A stretch of 64,000 bases of DNA from assembly GCA_031216445.1 (NCBI GenBank), contig CM062219.1, forward strand, positions 18,783,001 through 18,847,000, written 5' to 3'. The notes below the pieces were generated by a model. The model was not told the DNA's origin. It made no database searches and worked only from the letters and a program-made list of their open reading frames with translations. The translations under genes were made by a program, and so were the position numbers. Within the stretch, counting starts at the first letter, position 1; each line of letters begins with the position of its first letter. This DNA comes from Lateolabrax maculatus. Lineage: Eukaryota; Chordata; Actinopteri; Acropomatiformes; Lateolabracidae. Below are positions 1 to 10,447 of this stretch, one piece after another.

Positions 1-129
1 TTAAACCACCTTCAAGTTCTCTTTGCAAGGGCTCTGAGGAAAGTAACAACATTTAGTAATTTTTAAAACTTTCTGCTCCCTGTCAAAAAAAAAAAAGGCA
101 TCCTTAATCCCAGCGAAGCATGACATGGT

Positions 130-322
130 CAGTTATCCTCTATCTTTTGGCCTCACCCCCAGGCTCTTATAATCAGTCACCTACAGTCACAATCAGCCAG
201 ACACACTACTGCTATCCACAGGAAGTAGAAAGCACAGAGCTGCATGTAGCACAGAAGTCCGCTATTTGGGGAAATATATTGGCACACTGTGATGAGGGTC
301 AACGCACAAACTCTGCTAGCAT
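130..322 (+). promoter_or_regulatory. Promoter and first exon (copy A) of mucin-like gene
   Basis: A TATA-like TTATAAT lies at about 168-174. A 5' leader follows, then an ATG at 292-294 and a consensus splice donor GTAAGT at 323. The coding part of the exon is 31 nt, so it ends with one base of a split codon (phase 1). The segment from about 130 to 345 is clearly repeated at 4237-4440, including a 29-bp stretch around the TATA-like box that reads the same in both. No transcript evidence is available, and the transcription start is only inferred to lie near 200. Confidence 0.5.
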
Positions 323-3300
323 GTAAGTAAAATGTGCCATGCACCCGCACTTGAATGTTCATCTTCATGTGTGGTTTCAGAAATCTGTTTTTTATACCTT
401 AAAAAATTCTGCCAGCTGAAAAAGATTTTAGTAGTTTCAGGAAATATCCCAGAATAATGCATTTACACCATCCAATGTTATGCAATGACAATGTGACTTA
501 ACTTGAAATGTAACTGGGCATCAACGTATGAAAACAGAATGAGAATCAGCTGGCAAACTGTGAGCCATGACTGTTACAATGTCGTCTGTCACTTAAATCC
601 AATATAGTTCCTGTCACGAGAATCAAGATGATATTACTTAATGGAACATGTTAAAAACGTAAGGTTAAACCCTTTAATGTTTGATCTAATTCTAAGCCTT
701 ATAAACCCATTTGTGAAAAGATTAAAAATAAAATAAATTTAATAATAACAATAATAATGGATGACTAGATTAAGTGACTCCAGTTGTTTATACTGCAGAC
801 TGATTTGTTTCAGGATTATTTGTCCCATTTAAGTTGTGTTACTAGTTTTAAATAACACCATTTTAGATTAACAGTTCATTCTTTCAGTACCGACATCTTG
901 ATTATTATTTTCTCGATGATAGACCTTTCACTCAGAAAAGACATAGCTTTTATCAGTGTACCTTTATAAACCACACAACAGGCAGTAAATCTACAGTTTC
1001 AGTTTAATTACAGTTGGTGATATTCCAGAAATATTATCATTTACGGGAAACAGAAACCCATCTCTGAGTCGTATAATGTATGTCCAAAAATGTTACAAAA
1101 TAAGGCTTGGGGAACTGAGTGAGTCCTTCAAAGAAAAATTAAACCATCAGATTTAAGGTTTACAATTGAGTTAAATAGATTATTTAACAGAAACACGATT
1201 TATTACAGGATTTAACAACTTGTTACTTGTACAATGTACTGACATAAGTTATTCATTCAACAGATACCATTTCTACGCACTGAGTTACTGCTTTTGTGGG
1301 CCAATGTGTAATTTAAGACAGAAGCTGCAAACTTCCAATATTTACATCACAAACTGTAGAGTAGTTCCCAAAAAGGCTCAGGGTTCTCAGAGGGTCTTTA
1401 AAAAGCATATTAAAGCACATATCTCAAGAAAAAGTTCAACAAAGAGTTCCCTTAATCCTGTGAAAAAAATATTCACAGGGGTTAAAATACTAATATAACA
1501 CTAAACATAGTAACCTTAACCTTAAAAAACAGATAAAGATAATAAGATGGTAAATACTCACTAGAGTACATCAAATATGTGATGAATATAAAGTTTACAA
1601 GAATGAAATACCTAATATCTTTGTATTATAATATTACTTTAAAATAATGCTAAAATATATCTTATGTGCTTTTAAGTTTGCATTTTTTGAACAACTTGAG
1701 ATGCATTTGTTTTAAGTAAACTCAAGACACAACTTCAAATATACTTCATATATGTATATATACTTTTCATTTTAAGATCAAACTTGTAATACAGATGATA
1801 TATATACTTTTGGGTGTACATAGGAGGTGTACTTCAAAGCCTTTTAATTTGATTAAATTGATTTAATGTAAAAATGATTTAAAAATATTTTTAATCAGTG
1901 GTGCTGAGCATTTTTCATCAGCCATGGTGGGTCGGGTATTCATCACACTCTTAACGGGCACATCTTCCTCCCCATCACAGAGAAACAGACACACACCCTC
2001 CTCCATCTTAAAAAACAGACACACGCACACCCTCCTCCTCCCTCACAGTTTTATTCTGCTTTGATACGATGTGAACTGAAGTGACTTACGCTTCGGCTTG
2101 TTATCAAACATGAGTCTGCTGCAAAGTTTCTCCCAGTGCTGCTTGTCCAGCCACTAAGGTTGAAATGACAAGCAATTGCAGTGTTCCTTGAAGTGAACCA
2201 TAACTGAACATACATTCATTTCATGTGTCTTTTTTTTTTGTTACTTGGTATTCACTTCATTATTCCATTCATGCAGGCCGATTTCTGTTTGGATTTGTAT
2301 TTTGACCCAACCAAACAGTTGAGATTCCCATAATTCGCAAACTCCATTGCTGTCTTTAAAAACACCCACTGGGTGATGTCATTACCATGACACTTTTGAC
2401 TCAATCCCACATACAATGTTACACTGCTGGAACTGCGCATTAGAGCACCAAATGTGTATTAATCCACCTCTGAAAAAAGTCGCAACAAATGTTTTACTCT
2501 TGTTTGAGTAAAGTTTGATTAACACTACAGTGCCCAGGTGTTTTTAGGAAATCACTGAGTCAAAAAAACAAACAAAAAAACAAAAGAAACAATATATTTG
2601 TGGCCTGTTTTTAAAGATTTACGTCTTCAGTAGCAACCAATGGACTGAGAGCCACAGACTGTCAGAAAGTTGAGCGAGCTGCTCTATTGGTCTTGGTTTT
2701 TTAATGGGATTTGTTGACAATAAAGCAATACTTAACAATCTACAGCCACACTAGCCACTCTGTAAGACTGTATTTAAACACAGCAGGGCTTTGAGCTAAA
2801 TGCTAACATCTGCTAACATGTTCACAATGACAATGGTCGCATGCTGATATTTCACAGTTCCAAGTCCACAATTCCCTTACATCCATGTCATCAGTTTTGC
2901 AGATATTTGGTCATAAACAGAGAAAATTGAGATTTTGACCTGATGATGGCAGTAGATCACCAAAGCCATTCAAAATCACCCTGACGTGGACGTGAATGTG
3001 TGTTCCAAATGTCATGACAATCCATTCAATAGTTGTTCGGACCTTTTACCTAAAAACAAACATGTCAAAGTCAGGGAATCACAAAAGCTAATAAGATAAA
3101 TCATTTAGGAACTCTGAATGTCTGTGCAAAATTCTACAGCAATCCATCCAATAGTCGAGATATTTCAGTGTGGACCAATGTTGGTCAGGTGGTTTGTTCA
3201 GAAGAGCAATACTGTCAGCTAGATGGCACAAAAAGGGAATTATTGATTTTAAGTACAGTCCTTGTTGCTGTGCCCCGCCAGGACATACTGCAGATCCATC

Positions 3301-6300
3301 TGTCCCATCATCTTCATCATTAGCACCATCATTGTTCTCCGGTGCACTACAAAAGTCTCTCTCACAGCTGTTCCTCCGTTAAAAACTGGTTGGTCAAAAG
3401 CACAGAGCCTGGTCGCCATGACTTGGTTGTTTAGACACATCTGAACTGTTATCTATTATTTGTTATCCCAAACATATCTGTGGCATTTTTGTACTGTGAA
3501 TTCTTGTTACTTATTGGCCGATATATACATCAACTCCAATATATTCTTCCTTGTAAAAGGAAGTCTTACACCACCCACAGTGCAATGCAACCACAGACAG
3601 TTCAGTCAGATATTTGGGTGTGTTGTGCATGGCTCCATGTAGCCTGGAGTCTCTAGCCTCAAGTAGAGATGAGGAGTTTGCTACAGAGGTCTGGTAAGCG
3701 CACTTCTTTCTAACTTGTTTTCAATTTATTAATAATTCTACCTCTTTTTGGTTTAAAGCAGTTTAACAGGTCATTAATTAATCATAACTTATCTTTATTG
3801 TGTTTCATGGACTCGAGATAGATTATCTGTGTTCTGGAATACTATTATAATTTTTACTTACCTAGGCCATGTTCTAAACGTATGTGCTGCTCTCTGCTGG
3901 TGTATACTAATAATTACGCCTGAGATCTCACTGATTTATAATGGTGAATAAAATAGGGAAACAATGAAAAGAATCCTGTACTCACCAAACAGTAGTGTAG
4001 CACATTATAAGCTCCTAAGGAATATTAGTGATATTATATATATTGATTACTATCAAGTTCAATAAGGTCACTGGTAATTGACTTTAAAGTACGGCAGAAT
4101 TTACATCAAGCCCTTCTTAAATAGTATACTACCAAGACAGTTTGTCGCCTATAATGCAACTTACAACTTCCGTCTTTAGTTTCAAGTTTTCATTACGACA
4201 GTTCACACCATGCCCTATGAGGTTTTGAATGTGACTCAGTTATCATGTAGCCTTGCCCCCAAGCTCTTATAATCAGTCACCTACAGTCACAGGCAGCCCT
4301 ACACACTACAGCTGTCCACAGGGAGCAGAGAGAGCAGAGCTGCAGTTACACAAGTGTTTGTGGAGATAAACAGTAAAAGGAACACAATGACGAGGGTCAG
4401 TCTACAAACTCTGACAACGTAAGTAAATTCTGACATCAGTGCATGCTATTTCGTTTTTTCGACTAGCCTTGAAATCTGATTTACATAGAAGATTTCATTT
4501 TATGTAAATATCTCGTAGAAGTCCGAATACGAGGAAGACCACATCTCAAGTATTAAGATTAATGTCAATAGAGGTTGGTAAAATGTGGTATTGGTATTGT
4601 AGAAAATCTCTCCAACTTTCATTTGAGTTGCTGTTTGGGTGAGATAATCTCCTGTTTTCAGTTAGGTCAGGCTTGTTTCAAGACATTGTTCACAATTTCA
4701 GTTACAGCATATTTTAAGAGCAGACTTTTTTTCACTGGTTTAAAGATGGTGTCAAAAGTCTATTTTCAGTGGAATGGTGGGTGTTAAGGCTACTACAGAC
4801 TACAGAATGCTTCTCTAATGTTTGATTTGCTGCTGAGCTTTAAACTCTCAGTGACAAAGTTCATGAGATATTTAACTTCATGACGATTAAAACGGAAGGC
4901 TCAGAGACAGGAAATCTTTTCTTTTTTTTTTTGCTTTGACTCTGAAAACAACATGCTGTTTTGAATCCCGTGGGTAGTGATGGAAGTCTTACGTGACAGG
5001 AAAATGTTTTATCAGTCAGGCCAGTATTTCTGAAAGAATGTCACAGGATGAAGCTGCAAAACACCACTCTTTCTTCATTTCCAGTATAATTATGCAGCGA
5101 CATTTTTCTATGACCTTTCTAAAACGACTACATTCAAAACACTGGGACCAGAGTACTTGGAAGAAAGGAAAACCTAGAATGTGTCATACCTGATCTCTGG
5201 CCTGACTTCCTGTTCAGTGAAACCCTGCTCCTAAAGCATTACATGGCCCTGCTCCACAGAACATTATTCTGCCATGACTGTTAACTGTGAGCCTCTCAAG
5301 TTTTTTATTGGTTCCAAGAGTGAAAGTTGAAAGTTGGTGTAGCTATGTTTCAAAGTCCCAGCTGCTGAAATACCCCAGCAGACAGACAGTATTGTTAAAG
5401 GATAAAGCTGGTATTATTCATCATTTTCTTAATAATACACATAAGGTGGTCTATTGTGTGTTGACGGCAGCAGGATCAATTGTAAGCCTCATGTGCAATA
5501 GATTATAAAGATTGTCCTTGTGTTTTTTTAGTTTAATAAGTTTGGTTGTATACGATGTATACATGATTATACTGTATGTAGTACACTACATGGTCAAAAG
5601 TATGTGGACATCTGAACATTACAGCTATGTGATCGCTAAACATCTCATTCCAAAACAGCCTGAAGTCTGCAGGTTACAGGTTCCACTTGCTTCTTTCAAG
5701 TATTGGTCGCCTGCATAAAACTATTTTATATCCACTCTGTTGCTAGCCTACATTGGCCCACTTGTTTTGCTGATCTGTTTCTCTGCATCGCCATCTATGT
5801 TTTATGCCATCTGATTCTGGGATTACTGCTGTTCAATTATTGGTGAATTATTTAGGTGTTGTACTCCTTTTATTGCCGGATTTATATCTGCTACCTGGCT
5901 GTCTGAGCTTAGCATGGTTTGTTTTAAAAAAATAACATCAGCACTGCAGTGCAAGTAAAGTAGATCAATCAACTGCAATACCAATCAAATAAAGAAAGTA
6001 AAAATTATCTGTATGGAGATAACAATCAGGGATAGCATTACTAAAAACACACATTTTAAAGGGTTACTCCAGCAATTTAGTATTGCCCTTCCATAAAGCT
6101 GAGGGACTCACAATTATCATCAGTGATTTTTTGAGAGCCACAGAAGACATTATATGACTGTTTTACAGGCTGAGTAGGACTCCTTATGCTCTGAACTGGC
6201 CTTAATGTGCAAAATACATTGAGTGGCCCTTTAAGATAAGACAAATGACATCAGAGAGGACAGAGATAGAATATGAACTGGTGAAAAATCCTTCCACTAT

Positions 6301-7357
6301 ATCTGGGGACCATAAAAAGGAGCTGACCAGAGCAACAAGAATGCCTGACATGTGCTCTTACATGTGTTGAAGCACATTGCTACAGGATTGCACAAAATAA
6401 ACTTTGATGAGTAACATCTTTTGTCTTGAATTGCAGGTCTACTGTTGTGGAGTTCAGTAACACCAGGGATGACAAATACAGCTGCCCCATCAACATTATC
6501 TTCATCACCCTCCTCAACAACAGAACCACTAACCTCTGGCAGCGCCCAGCCCAGAACTGTAAGTTCATCAACTACTGAACATGCTGCATCAAATGCCACC
6601 AATATATATTCCACCGGTACAACTCCGTCTACGGATTTAACCACCAACAATACAACTTCCACCTCAACGACAGCCAGCACTGGGGAAAACCACACTTCAG
6701 CTACATTAGAAACAGGAGCCACTTCCCCAGTCCCGTCATCCTCATCTATCACAACTCAGAACCAGGACTCTAGCACCGGCATCACCAGCCCAGCCACCCA
6801 ACCCACCAGCACTGCTACCATCCCCACCACCAGTACCACCACCAGTACCACCACCAATACCATCACCACCACCACCAGACCAGCCACCCAACCCACCAGT
6901 ACCACCACCAGTACCAACACCAATACCACCACCAATATCACCACTAATACCACCACCACCACTACCACCAGCCCCACCAGCCCCGCCGTCACCACCACTA
7001 CCACCACCAGCTCCACCACCACACTGTTACAGGAGGCACTCAAGCCCACTGGGGAAAACCACACTTCAGCTACATTAGAAACAGGAGCCACTTCCCCAGT
7101 CCCGTCATCCTCATCTATCACAACTCAGAACCAGGACTCTAGCACCGGCATCACCAGACCAGCCACCCAACCCACCAGCACTGCTACCATCCCCACCACC
7201 AGTACCACCACCAGTACCACCACCAATACCACCACCATCACCACCAGACCAGCCACCCAACCCACCAGCACTGCTACCATCCCCACCACCAGTACCACCA
7301 CCAGCTCCACTCCCACACTGTTACAGGAGGCACTCAAGCCCGAGGCTCTGAGCTCAG
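292..7357 (+). CDS. Mucin-like secreted or membrane protein, possibly PARM1-like (3' end not found)
   Basis: Two exons are supported: 292-322 and 6437-7357. Exon 1 encodes MRVNAQTLLA plus one base. Exon 2 follows the acceptor TTGCAG at 6431-6436 and supplies two bases plus CLLLWSS, and together they give a good signal peptide ending near VTPG. The remaining roughly 300 residues are almost all Thr, Ser, Pro and Asn, as in a heavily O-glycosylated mucin stalk. A 123-residue unit beginning GENHTSATLE is duplicated in tandem. Exon 2 ends at the donor CAG|GTACAC (7358) in phase 1, so it is a symmetric 1-1 exon, unlike the phase-0 exons of SCPP genes. Its last residues, QEALKPEALSSG, resemble the QEVEHALSSG juxtamembrane segment of PARM1 as I recall it. 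PARM1 also has a signal exon followed by one large mucin exon and then a transmembrane exon. I could not find that transmembrane/tail exon in the window. The mucin-like nature is well supported; the PARM1 assignment is inference. Confidence 0.6.
323..4236 (+). other. First intron of the mucin-like gene, part 1
   Basis: No exon is supported here. It holds a dispersed repeat at about 2739-3188 and several short chance ORFs. A segment at 3249-3440 can be read on either strand as a 60-residue ORF, but it has no start or splice context. Confidence 0.4.
2739..3188 (+). repeat. Dispersed fish repeat, copy 1
   Basis: This has the features of an abundant teleost repeat: ATGCTAACAT-type runs, 'ATATTTGGTCATAAAC', 'TTTTGACCTGATGATGGC', and an end resembling 'CAATCCATCCAATAGT' and 'GAGATATTTCAGT'. 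Related copies occur in this window at 10216-10447, in inverse orientation at 7985-8075, and partially at 51351-51400. The family name was not determined. Confidence 0.7.
4237..4440 (+). repeat. Second copy (copy B) of the mucin-gene promoter and first exon
   Basis: This aligns with 130-345 through the TATA-like box, the 5' leader, the start region and the GTAAGT donor. Its ATG is at 4387-4389 and reads MTRVSLQTLT plus two bases up to the donor at 4419. It ends in phase 2, whereas the mucin exon at 6437 needs phase 1. Spliced to that exon it would read a different frame and stop at 6576-6578. The frame that would match contains TGA at 4412-4414. Copy B is therefore a decayed duplicate, an alternative non-coding first exon, or the remnant of a separate tandem gene. 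Confidence 0.6.
4441..6436 (+). other. Intron before the mucin exon
   Basis: AT-rich DNA with no supported exon. It contains one end of a Tc1/mariner-type MITE at about 5583-5680. The 3' end carries a usable acceptor, TTGAATTGCAG, ending at 6436. Confidence 0.4.
5583..5680 (+). mobile_element. Partial Tc1/mariner-type MITE (left end)
   Basis: It begins with 'CACTACATGGTCAAAAGTATGTGGACA', which matches the terminal inverted repeat of the complete element at 33707-34054 and the right end at 40930-40969. The opposite terminus is not visible. Confidence 0.6.
6679..7340 (+). repeat. 369-bp coding tandem duplication in mucin exon
   Basis: Unit 1 starts at 6679 and unit 2 at 7048, both with ACTGGGGAAAACC. 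The period is 369 bp, or 123 codons, so the frame is kept. Unit 2 is shorter because part of the (ACC)n-rich Thr stretch is missing. Very high identity over the first 180 bp suggests recent duplication or homogenisation. Confidence 0.9.
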
Positions 7358-7984
7358 GTACACAGCAACAAAATTTTGTTTCTTTTTTTTTCTGCCAACT
7401 AGTTTATATATATCCGTTCAATCTCAATTTTACATTCAGAAAAAAACACACTGAGGGATAATAGCCCTCTTTACAAGGTTAATATTTATACTAAAACAAA
7501 TCTGTGCATAGGATCAAGACAAAGAGTCTACAGCCGTGCTATAACAGTTTGAGTTATAGATCCATGAGTTTGAAGGTTTATCAGATGCCAAAACACTGCA
7601 CCCTAGTTCCAATACTATGAGACAAGATTTTAAAACTCTGGAAAGTATTCATGGTAACAGTCATATTTTCTCCTACCTCGACAATTGCAAAGTAAACAAA
7701 GCAATGACATTACAAAGTAATCCACCAGGCATGTGTGTGCGTTACCATCTGGCCATCTGTTTTGCTGCAAACTGTGAACCAGGGTACTTTTTTTGTCAGA
7801 CTCCGTGTCAGGACCCCCAGTTCAAAACAAAAGTTTAAACTTGTGACTGATTGTCCTCTACCTTGGTTACGATCAAATACCAGCAAAACTAATGAAATCC
7901 CTGTTAGTCTCAGTTGTCCTTGTTAAGTGCTAATTAGCAAATGGTTAAACCATAAACTACGATGGTAAAAATTATAAACATTGT

Positions 7985-8075
7985 ACCTGCTAAACATTAA
8001 CATGGTGCGTTGTCACTGCGTTTTAAAGGTTTAGCATTCTCATGTTAGCATTTAGCTCAAAGGGCCACTGTAGGT
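7985..8075 (-). repeat. Dispersed fish repeat, fragment
   Basis: 'TTAGCATTCTCATGTTAGCATTTAGCTCAAAG' is the inverse of part of the repeat at 2739-3188, which contains 'GAGCTAAATGCTAACATCTGCTAACATG'. Confidence 0.6.
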
Positions 8076-10215
8076 TTTTAGTCTCTTAGTCGTGATTCAC
8101 ATCTCTGGTCATATTATGAGAAATCAAGACTGTCTTTTAAAATGCAAACATTTATCATCTAAATATTTGCATTTTAATGTAGCTTGTCTGCAGTTTGAGT
8201 GAATTTTAATTTTCATATAATTTCATTTTATTTTGTGACTCAAGACCATGATCACATGGTATGGAGCTGTTGGTTAGGAGAAGGAGAGGAGTTAGACATT
8301 TGTGGTCAGAGGAAATGGAATGGCGATGGCACATACCTGTCTTAGCTCTTCCTGAGTGGTTTGACAAAGACAGGCGGTCAGAGAGTGGCAATAATGAGTA
8401 AAGATTAGATGAAAAAAAATTTAGGGGCAGAAAGATACACAGAAAGGAAAATATTTTAATTTTATTTTCAAACAGTGGCATACTGTCAGCTTGTGTGTGA
8501 TTTTGAATCATGAATTGTCATTTCAACCAATAATCTTGACAATGGACAATTTGGACAATTTTTAAAGCAGAAAAGTAATAAAGGCTCGAAGCTACATTAG
8601 CCGCTACTACCATAACACACTCGCATTTCCAACTGAACTGTTGGCGGTTGAGTTGCGCTGTGGGTAACTTAAGCATCAGGTTATCACAAGGAAGAAGAAT
8701 GTGTGGAATAAAAAGACGATATATCTGTTTCTGCTGCATTGATTTTGATCCTTTCTTTAAAACTGTCCATTGTGAGCGACAATGCTATAGAAGTGCAATG
8801 TTAAATGGATAAAATACATTTTTAATGTTTTGGGTTTTCGTAAGTGGAAAAACATCTGCCAATAAGTCATTTTCCAATACAAATCAACCTATTTCAAGGG
8901 TTTGTCAGTATTAACAGAATGAGGCAGTAAGTCTATTCAAGTTGCACAGTCTTGCTTGAAGAAGGAGGGGTTTGCAGTTTGTACAGGATGTAAATCTTAA
9001 ATCTACAATGTAACTACAGTAGAGATACAAATATTATTCCCTGAAATGTAGCCTAGTAAAGTACACAATCAAAATAATATAAAATGGAAATAATCAAGAG
9101 AATACAGGTACCTTGAAAATGTACAAATAGTGTAGTCGTTAGCCGTGCGAGCTCATGTTTTATTTGCTCTGGCAAATAAGTCTGGCCCCTCTCCCATTCA
9201 GACTAATTTCTTTGGCACTGGTATCAGGCGAGCCAATCACAAGCGTTTATCTAGTATGAGGCGGGTTTAATACAATGACTGACAGAGGAGTGCCGCTGAG
9301 TCATCTTCTTAATTTTGCCCCTTGGAAACCGAAAATGAACTGAGAAGTTCCAGACTGATACGCATTTGCGAACAATTGTGGCGATGCCAGATACAACCTC
9401 TATTCAGGTTACATACTCTTTAGTGCAGTTATGTGTCAGTAAACTGGGATTATATGAAGGGTCAAATTCAGTCCAACTGTACATTCTCTTTGAGTTGATT
9501 TCTACGTCTCAGACATGTATTTCCTTCCTGATAGGAAAACAGGAGAAGCAGCAGCAAAAAAGATAAGAGGAGTTTGAGTCTCACAAGGCTGGCAGTGGTA
9601 ACAGGAAGAATTCTTTTCCTCTCTCATTCAACTGTTTGAAACCACAGTCTGACAACATGCAATATATAAACACAATGACAGAGAGCTGCCTTACATGCGG
9701 CGGATATGCACCATTTGACAATATGACACCTACTCCTCCTACTCCTCTTTTTACAAGATTAACAATAGACCATTAATTTTGGACAAAAAGGATATATATC
9801 GTGATAACAATCACATTCTCTCAATATGGATCAGTTATGATATTCACAAAAGAATTCAAAATCACATGGAACATCTTTTATTTTATTTTGCGAGAACACA
9901 AAACTACAATTTTGCGATAACAATATTTATGAAAAATAATAATAATAACAATATAGTTGTAATAATGTCAGCTTGTGAGTTCAGACCAACAGTATACAGC
10001 CCTGTATTGTGTCTGTGTGAAACCGCAGGAAGAACCACTCTGTTTTATAATAAACATTAGTAAGTGCAGACTGCATTAGGTCCAAGCAGGTGATTCTCCA
10101 ACTAACTTCAGCGTGGTGTTTGACCATCAGTGCAGTCTGCTCTCCTGTGACTGACTGTGCCATTGCCTCTACACTCAGGTATAATGTTTACCCTATCCAC
10201 CATTTAAGTGCAGAA

Positions 10216-10447
10216 CATTTGCTAATTAGCATGAAACACATAGTTCAGCTGAGGCTGATGGGAGTGTCATCAGTTTTGCTGGTATTAAGTCAAAAACAAA
10301 GGTATTGTGCAAATTAAAATATTGAACCCCGCTGGTGGCGCTAAGTTGTTACAGTTTATCCTTGTGGCACCATGGATATATGTACCAAATTCCATGGTAA
10401 TCCATCAAATAGTGGTTGAGATATTTCAGTCAGACAGACTGACACTG
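10216..10447 (+). repeat. Dispersed fish repeat, copy 2
   Basis: Same family as 2739-3188. It shares 'GCTAATTAGCATGAAACAC', 'AGCTGAGGCTGATGGGA', 'CAAATTAAAATATTGA', 'CCAAATTCCATGGTAATCCAT' and 'GAGATATTTCAGTC' in the same order. Confidence 0.7.

Noticed and set aside
6437..6578. Alternative frame of exon 2 joined to copy B (reads STVVEFSNTRDDKYSC onward), with a GTAAGT at 6559
   Set aside because: It stops after about 47 codons and matches no family I know, while the mucin frame runs 300 codons and completes a signal peptide.
6297..7337. Long minus-strand ORFs rich in Val opposite the mucin exon
   Set aside because: They are the antisense of ACC/CCA Thr-Pro codons. They have no signal, domain or splice logic.
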